DNA from: Hyunsoonleella flava
Lineage (GTDB): Bacteria; Bacteroidota; Bacteroidia; Flavobacteriales; Flavobacteriaceae
Length of the DNA: 64,000 nt
Direction of reading: 5' to 3'
NCBI RefSeq assembly: GCF_004310325.1
Contig: NZ_SIRT01000018.1
Location: forward strand, 1 to 64,000
Program-made: the position numbers and the translations under genes
Part shown: one piece after another, positions 60,376-64,000 of the stretch
How the letters are laid out: every line of letters starts with the position of its first letter
How positions within the stretch are numbered: the stretch's first letter is position 1
The notes under the pieces: model-generated
The model's database searches: none
What the model saw: only the letters and a program-made list of their open reading frames with translations
Told to the model about the DNA's origin: nothing

Positions 60376-60898
60376 AAATGTATAAATCAATCAAGCCCTC
60401 AGGTGCTTCAACTAAAATAGTTTTATTTGTTCGGTTTACCTCAATAATAAACTCATCATTCATTGGAATAAGAATCTCGGTTCCGTTTCTGTCAATTTCA
60501 AAAAGCGCCTGAGCGGTTGAGTCATTTATGGACTTAATTATGCCAACCTCGCCGAAGTTTTTATCTGTAATTTTAAATCCGATGACTTCATGAAAATAGA
60601 ATTTGTTACCTTCTAGTTTAGGTAATAAGTCGAGGGGCAGATATAACTCACTTTTCATAATGGCGTCTGCATCAGCTTCAGTATCTACGTCCTCAAATTT
60701 TAAACGAAGTAGCTCTGATTTGTGCAGTTGCGACCGCTCTATAAAAAAAGGTACTAGATTTTTTCTCAACTCCAAGAAAATAGCATCAAGGTTTTCGTAT
60801 AGTTCCGGCTGGTCAGTATCGAGTTTAGCCAGAACTTCGCCTTTAAAGCTGTATTTTTTTACAATTTTTCCTAAATAGAAGCAGTCTTCTTTTTTCAT
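60374..60898 (-). CDS. rimM: 16S rRNA processing protein RimM
   Basis: Ribosome maturation factor for the 30S head, which binds protein S19. The 174-residue protein has an N-terminal barrel (FYLGKIVKKYSFKGEVLAKLDTD) and a C-terminal PRC-barrel (NKFYFHEVIGFKI...LIPMNDEFIIEVN). rpsP lies upstream on the same strand, but a terminator and an inverted repeat lie between them, so the classical rpsP-rimM operon is loosened here. Confidence 0.94.
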   Translation of the reverse strand: MKKEDCFYLGKIVKKYSFKGEVLAKLDTDQPELYENLDAIFLELRKNLVPFFIERSQLHKSELLRLKFEDVDTEADADAIMKSELYLPLDLLPKLEGNKFYFHEVIGFKITDKNFGEVGIIKSINDSTAQALFEIDRNGTEILIPMNDEFIIEVNRTNKTILVEAPEGLIDLYI

Positions 60899-60914
60899 GT
60901 CAAATTAATAATTG

Positions 60915-60987
60915 GTCATCCTGAGTTTGTTTCAGGGTCTCTTTGCTCAGTAAAAAACAGGAGATGCTGAAATGAATTCAGCATGAC
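60915..60987. repeat. Dispersed inverted repeat with 27-bp arms
   Basis: GTCATCCTGAGTTTGTTTCAGGGTCTC (left arm, 60915-60941, first bases shown in part) and a right arm starting GAGATGCTGAAATGAATTC (60961-60987) are inverse complements at 21 of 27 positions, separated by 19 bp. A solo copy of the right arm, reversed, is at 29204-29230. This is the GTCAT..CTGAA..TTTCAG..TCTC repeat type that I remember as common between Bacteroidota genes. Confidence 0.6.
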
Positions 60988-61011
60988 ACAAATATGGATT
61001 TAAATAAAAAA

Positions 61012-61037
61012 CTCCGATATTTCTATCGGAGCTTAAA
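61012..61037 (-). terminator. Terminator after rpsP
   Basis: CTCCGATA (61012-61019) and TATCGGAG (61024-61031) form an 8-bp perfect stem with a TTTC loop. Read on the minus strand it is followed by TTTTTTATT. Confidence 0.75.
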
Positions 61038-61055
61038 AGTATAAAAAATAGTTTT

Positions 61056-61565
61056 TTATTCTTCTTCGTTCGAAGCTTCTGCTTCGGCAGCAGGAGCATC
61101 TTCCTCTGCTTCAACAACAGGAACAGCTGCAGCTATTCTTGCTTCATTTACCGCTTTTTCAGCAGCTAATGCATCGGCTTTTGCTTTTGCTTCGGCTTCA
61201 GATAGTCCGTCAGCCTTTGCTTGAATTTTAGCTTCTTTTTCTTCTAACCAAGCTTTAAATTTCTCTTCAGCTTGTTCTTCAGTTAAAGCACCTTTTTTAA
61301 CACCACCTGCAAGATGATTTTTTAACATAGCACCTTTATAAGATAAAAGTGTTCTAGCTGTATCGGTAGGTTGCGCACCATTTTGTAACCATTGTACAGC
61401 TCCATCAACGTTTAATTCTACAGTTGCTGGGTTGGTGTTTGGATTGTAAGCACCTAGTTTTTCAAGGTATTTACCATCTCTTTTTGAGCGTGAATCCGCT
61501 GCTACGATCCAGTAATAAGGTTTTCCTTTTTTACCGTGTCTTTGTAATCTAATTTTTACTGGCAT
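61056..61565 (-). CDS. rpsP: 30S ribosomal protein S16 with long C-terminal extension
   Basis: The first ~82 residues are ordinary S16 ([19 protein letters not shown] ... [13 protein letters not shown]). A further ~85 residues form an Ala/Glu/Lys-rich helical tail ending in [10 protein letters not shown], which doubles the protein to 169 residues. Such tails are usual in Bacteroidota S16. The leader contains GAGGT-TCCCG-ACCTC (61581-61595), a small hairpin that might be an autoregulatory site, and a TATATTTG box at 61613-61620. Confidence 0.96.
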   Translation of the reverse strand: MPVKIRLQRHGKKGKPYYWIVAADSRSKRDGKYLEKLGAYNPNTNPATVELNVDGAVQWLQNGAQPTDTARTLLSYKGAMLKNHLAGGVKKGALTEEQAEEKFKAWLEEKEAKIQAKADGLSEAEAKAKADALAAEKAVNEARIAAAVPVVEAEEDAPAAEAEASNEEE

Positions 61566-61612
61566 AATAATTAATTATTTGAGGTTCCCGACCTCGGTTA
61601 TTAATGAGGGCG

Positions 61613-61620
61613 CAAATATA
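61613..61620 (-). promoter_or_regulatory. Putative -7 box for rpsP
   Basis: Minus-strand TATATTTG matches TAnnTTTG, 47 bp before the rpsP ATG, leaving a leader that holds the GAGGT/ACCTC hairpin. Confidence 0.45.
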
Positions 61621-61660
61621 CCATATTTTTTTAAAAACCAGTACTTTATTAAAAGCGAAT

Positions 61661-62719
61661 TTAAAATAATAGACAAACAGGTTCAGGAACCTTAAAATCA
61701 TGCAGGTAAGTAAGCTTGCCATTGCTTTTGTTAATACTAAAAACTGCAATATTTTCAGTTCTCATATTGGCTACTAATAAGAATTTCCCTGTTGGATCTA
61801 TTGTAAAATTTCGTGGCCAATCGCCATGAACGGACATACTTTGTATTTTGTTAAGTTTTCCATTTTTTGTATTGCGCTCAAAAACAGCAATGGTATTTTC
61901 ACCTCGGTTTGAGCCATAAATAAAACGTTCATCTTCAGATATGTGGATGTCTGCACATTTATTAAATTCAGTAAAACCTGGCTCTAGCGTATTGTCTTTA
62001 TCAATTTGTTTAAACCCTTTCTTCGTTCTTTTTATAGAAGTAATGGTAGCGCCATATTCATTAATAACATATATGAAATTACCGTCTTTTGTAAACTTAA
62101 AATGTCGCGGTCCAGGGTTGCCTTTAGTTTTAATAAGACCATCAGATTTTAATTGATACTGGTCGTTTTGCAATACATATTGAAACAAGGCATTTCTTCC
62201 TAAATCGGCTACAAACAGCTCATCCTTAAAAAATAAAGACGAATGCGCATGAGAGGCTCTTTCACTATTACTTTGATTAAATACCTGGGAGGCCTCGGCT
62301 AAACTCCCGTCTTCGTTTACTGAATATATGGCAATACTACCTCCTACGTAGTTCGATACAGATACTGCTTGTCCATCTTGCCGAATTGAGATATGACAGG
62401 GGCCTTTACCTTTGCTACTTACGCGGGTTAATAACTGCAAACTACCATCATCCTTTATTTTATAAGACGAAATAAAACCGCTTTCACTACCATTGGTAGA
62501 ATATAGGTACTTCCGGTCTGGAGAATACGTTAAAAAAGATGGATTGTCAATTGGGATAGCTAGTTTTAAATCACTTAATTCACCTGTTTCAGTATTAAAA
62601 TTTAATTGGTAAATGCCTTTGCTGTTTCCTTTGGTATAAGTGCCTACGTAGAGTGGAGATGTTTGAGAATAGCATTTCAGACAAAATACTAAAAGCGTTA
62701 GGTGGATTATGAATTTCAT
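61661..62719 (-). CDS. Exported lactonase-family beta-propeller protein
   Basis: The 352-residue protein has a signal peptide (to about residue 18, ...KCYSQ). A seven-bladed propeller follows with repeats such as PLYVGTYTKGNSKGIYQL, GPCHISIRQDGQAVSVSNYVGGSI, GPRHFKFTKDGNFIYVINE and WPRNFTIDPTGKFLLVANMRTENI. This is the 6-phosphogluconolactonase/PF10282 family; with an export signal it is unlikely to serve the pentose phosphate pathway and may act on another lactone. It is upstream of rpsP on the same strand, 96 bp away. Confidence 0.88.
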   Translation of the reverse strand: MKFIIHLTLLVFCLKCYSQTSPLYVGTYTKGNSKGIYQLNFNTETGELSDLKLAIPIDNPSFLTYSPDRKYLYSTNGSESGFISSYKIKDDGSLQLLTRVSSKGKGPCHISIRQDGQAVSVSNYVGGSIAIYSVNEDGSLAEASQVFNQSNSERASHAHSSLFFKDELFVADLGRNALFQYVLQNDQYQLKSDGLIKTKGNPGPRHFKFTKDGNFIYVINEYGATITSIKRTKKGFKQIDKDNTLEPGFTEFNKCADIHISEDERFIYGSNRGENTIAVFERNTKNGKLNKIQSMSVHGDWPRNFTIDPTGKFLLVANMRTENIAVFSINKSNGKLTYLHDFKVPEPVCLLF

Positions 62720-62821
62720 GGTGCTGTTAAATTTTAAACATCTAATTTATGATAAATTATCTTAAATGATGGCTGTAGGTGTTAATGAATCTTAAAACTA
62801 TCACAAACCCTGTTAAATCCC

Positions 62822-62850
62822 TTGACAAACCTGGTGTTTGCCCTTATATT
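62822..62850 (+). promoter_or_regulatory. TTGACA-N17-TATATT, sigma70-like sequence
   Basis: TTGACA (62822-62827) and TATATT (62845-62850) with a 17-bp spacer match the E. coli sigma70 consensus, not the Bacteroidota one. They lie 70 bp before the ATG at 62920. This may be chance in AT-rich DNA, or an alternative-sigma promoter. Confidence 0.3.
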
Positions 62851-62919
62851 AATGGTGTAGATGTGAAACAATACGCATCTTTAAAAAACTTATTGAAATT
62901 TAAAATGAAAATGATAAAC

Positions 62920-63369
62920 ATGAAGTACACTGAAGAAATTTCAAAAAAATTAAATGAATTATTAATTAAGAATTACGATGCTGAAAAAGGCTATAAAAAT
63001 GCAGCCGAAAATGTGGATAATCACCGACTAGAGAGATTCTTTGAAAGAATGTCAAAAGAGCGCAGTGAATTTGCCAGAGAATTAAAAGTTGAAATCGAAA
63101 GATTTGGTGACACACCAAAAGATTCTGGAAGTATTAAAGGTATTGTACACAGAAACTGGATGTCGCTAAAAAGCTTATTCGCTACAAATGATGAAGAAGC
63201 CATTTTGGAAGAAGTCATTAGAGGTGAAGAAAACAGTTTAGATGCATATTATGATATGTTACGAGACAGATCATTACCAGCGACAATTGATGCGCTATTA
63301 TTTAAGCAGCGAAACGCTATAAAAACTACTTTAGAGTCTGTTAAGAGACAAGAAGAATTAGTGTCATAA
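62920..63369 (+). CDS. Four-helix-bundle protein (PA2169-type, DUF2383), second copy
   Basis: I start at ATG 62920 (149 residues, MKYTEEISKKLNELL); ATG codons at 62905 and 62911 are alternatives, while a frame from 62779 runs through probable promoter DNA. Four helices: TEEISKKLNELLIKNYDAEKGY, RLERFFERMSKERSEFARELKVEI, EEAILEEVIRGEENSLDAYYDML, TIDALLFKQRNAIKTTLESV. This is the better match to the PA2169/DUF2383 family. It is a paralogue of 59858-60325 and is followed by a terminator. Confidence 0.82.
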   Translation: MKYTEEISKKLNELLIKNYDAEKGYKNAAENVDNHRLERFFERMSKERSEFARELKVEIERFGDTPKDSGSIKGIVHRNWMSLKSLFATNDEEAILEEVIRGEENSLDAYYDMLRDRSLPATIDALLFKQRNAIKTTLESVKRQEELVS

Positions 63370-63390
63370 ACATTATTTTGGTTAGTAAGC

Positions 63391-63424
63391 AAAAAGCCTT
63401 CTCCGTTTTGGGGAGGGCTTTTTT
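63391..63424 (+). terminator. Terminator after the second four-helix-bundle gene
   Basis: AAAAAGCCTTCTCC (63391-63404) pairs with GGGGAGGGCTTTTT (63410-63423), 14 bp with two wobbles and a 5-nt loop, followed by T. Confidence 0.8.
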
Positions 63425-63517
63425 AATGTAAAATACCTAGAATCAGGTATGTTGTGTTATTGGTAAATCTATTAGTTTTACACTGCTATTAATTAGTTCT
63501 TATTGAGAATTATAAAT

Positions 63518-63554
63518 AGTGTCTTTACTCACTAAAAGTTAAGGCACTTTTTTG
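63518..63554 (+). terminator. Second hairpin in the gap before dnaE
   Basis: AGTGTCTTTACT (63518-63529) and AGTTAAGGCACT (63537-63548) pair with one wobble and one mismatch, followed by TTTTTTG. It has terminator form but no gene ends before it, so it may belong to a leader or a small unrecognised RNA. The rest of 63424-63663 shows nothing I can name. Confidence 0.4.
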
Positions 63555-63663
63555 TTCACAACTCTTAATAACTCCACTTTAAAAAAGTAGAAATTCTACC
63601 TATTTTTATAAGCTCGATATTTACGACGCAACAGTTACACAATTCAACTAACAAACTTAAAGA

Positions 63664-64000
63664 ATGTACTTAATCTTCGATACTGAAACCACAGGTTTGC
63701 CAAAGCGTTGGGACGCACCTATTACCGATGTTGACAATTGGCCAAGGTGTATACAAATTGCATGGCAATTACACGATGCCATGGGGAATTGTATCGATCA
63801 GCAGGATTATTTGGTAAAACCAGACGGGTTTAATATTCCATATGATGCCGAAAAAATTCATGGTATTTCTACCGAGTTGGCTGAAGAACAAGGTGTGCCG
63901 TTAGATGAGGTTTTAGAGAAGTTTAATGAAGTTTTAGGGAAAACCAAGTTTGTGGTTGGTCAGAATGTAAAGTTCGATTTAAATATAATGGGTGCGGAAT
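63664..64000 (+). CDS. dnaE: DNA polymerase III alpha subunit, N-terminal exonuclease part (partial)
   Basis: The gene starts at ATG 63664 and runs off the window after about 112 codons. The sequence MYLIFDTETTGLPK has the exonuclease I motif Asp6-x-Glu8 of DEDD proofreading enzymes, and GQNVKFDLNIMG is exo II. In flavobacteria this N-terminus, with WDAPITDVDNWPRCIQIAWQLHD, belongs to the ~1500-residue replicative polymerase (exonuclease-DnaE fusion). A stand-alone exonuclease cannot be excluded from the part visible. Confidence 0.82.
   Translation, partial: MYLIFDTETTGLPKRWDAPITDVDNWPRCIQIAWQLHDAMGNCIDQQDYLVKPDGFNIPYDAEKIHGISTELAEEQGVPLDEVLEKFNEVLGKTKFVVGQNVKFDLNIMGAE

Noticed and set aside
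62779-62919. 47-codon N-terminal extension of the second four-helix-bundle gene
   Set aside because: The extension is not helical-bundle-like and covers a promoter-like region; the family starts at MKYTEE.
1-64000. CRISPR arrays, rRNA operons, tRNA genes, integrases
   Set aside because: I scanned for regularly spaced repeats and for rRNA/tRNA-like sequences and saw none; small RNAs without strong hairpins could be missed.

Overview
The window is AT-rich chromosomal DNA of a member of the Bacteroidota, almost certainly family Flavobacteriaceae. The signs are: type IX secretion (T9SS) C-terminal sorting domains on two exported proteins; TAnnTTTG-type -7 promoter boxes in front of many genes; no conspicuous Shine-Dalgarno sites; a long Ala/Glu-rich tail on ribosomal protein S16; the lineage-typical neighbours DUF4271, polyprenol-phosphate mannosyltransferase, dihydroorotase and DUF4296; and a dnaE that starts with a DEDD exonuclease domain. 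Most of the window is core genome. I see no prophage, CRISPR array, rRNA or tRNA gene.

Layout. 1-241: the last codons of a plus-strand ORF resembling an IS110-type transposase tail. 242-3760: nadK and a CBS protein (minus), then pdxJ, an esterase and a holin-like membrane protein (plus). 3881-8072: proteostasis block tig, clpP, clpX, then pth. 8083-10728: a T9SS-exported metalloprotease (minus). 10797-20795: ribF, HTTM protein, serS, a 40-codon small ORF, TPR protein, SemiSWEET, alanine dehydrogenase, zinc membrane peptidase, membrane-anchored MutS-like ATPase. 20821-25204: two paralogous coiled-coil envelope proteins and a metabolite-salvage set (L-2-hydroxyglutarate oxidase, methionine/glutamine-type aminotransferase, omega-amidase). 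25188-29193: Ig-like lipoprotein, comF, glyS. 29290-34145: OM barrel protein, Lrp regulator, saccharopine-dehydrogenase-family enzyme, DUF423, ATP-type PEP carboxykinase. 34204-40649: hemD, DUF4271, dpm1, pyrC, DUF4296 lipoprotein, SDR epimerase, tyrS. 40767-46298: YHS protein, lipoprotein, LuxE-like protein, a nearly bare T9SS sorting-domain protein, a PhoB/PhoR-like two-component pair, a glycosyltransferase. 46309-50582: a dispersed repeat, trmB, LysE-type exporter, alkyltransferase-like protein, Mrp, NifU-domain protein, ferredoxin, DUF1508. 50627-53069: DUF1853, metallophosphoesterase and GDSL lipoprotein operon. 53166-53770: a decayed outer-membrane transporter-like gene. 53840-58634: a giant protein that I think is a pyrophosphate-type PEP carboxykinase, beside glutaryl-CoA dehydrogenase. 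58742-64000: trmN6, two four-helix-bundle (PA2169-type) proteins flanking rimM, rpsP and a lactonase, and the start of dnaE.

Metabolic thread. ATP-PEPCK, the putative PPi-PEPCK, glutaryl-CoA dehydrogenase, saccharopine-dehydrogenase-family enzyme, L-2-hydroxyglutarate oxidase, alanine dehydrogenase, omega-amidase and an Lrp regulator suggest an amino-acid-consuming, gluconeogenic marine-type heterotroph. The most interesting items are the ~130 kDa putative PPi-PEPCK, the L-2-hydroxyglutarate oxidase start placed inside a terminator hairpin with a T8 tract, the tig promoter embedded in a perfect inverted repeat, the membrane-anchored MutS homologue, the dihydroorotase lacking the first metal-ligand His, and several dispersed repeats. 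All homology statements are from memory of the families; no search was run.
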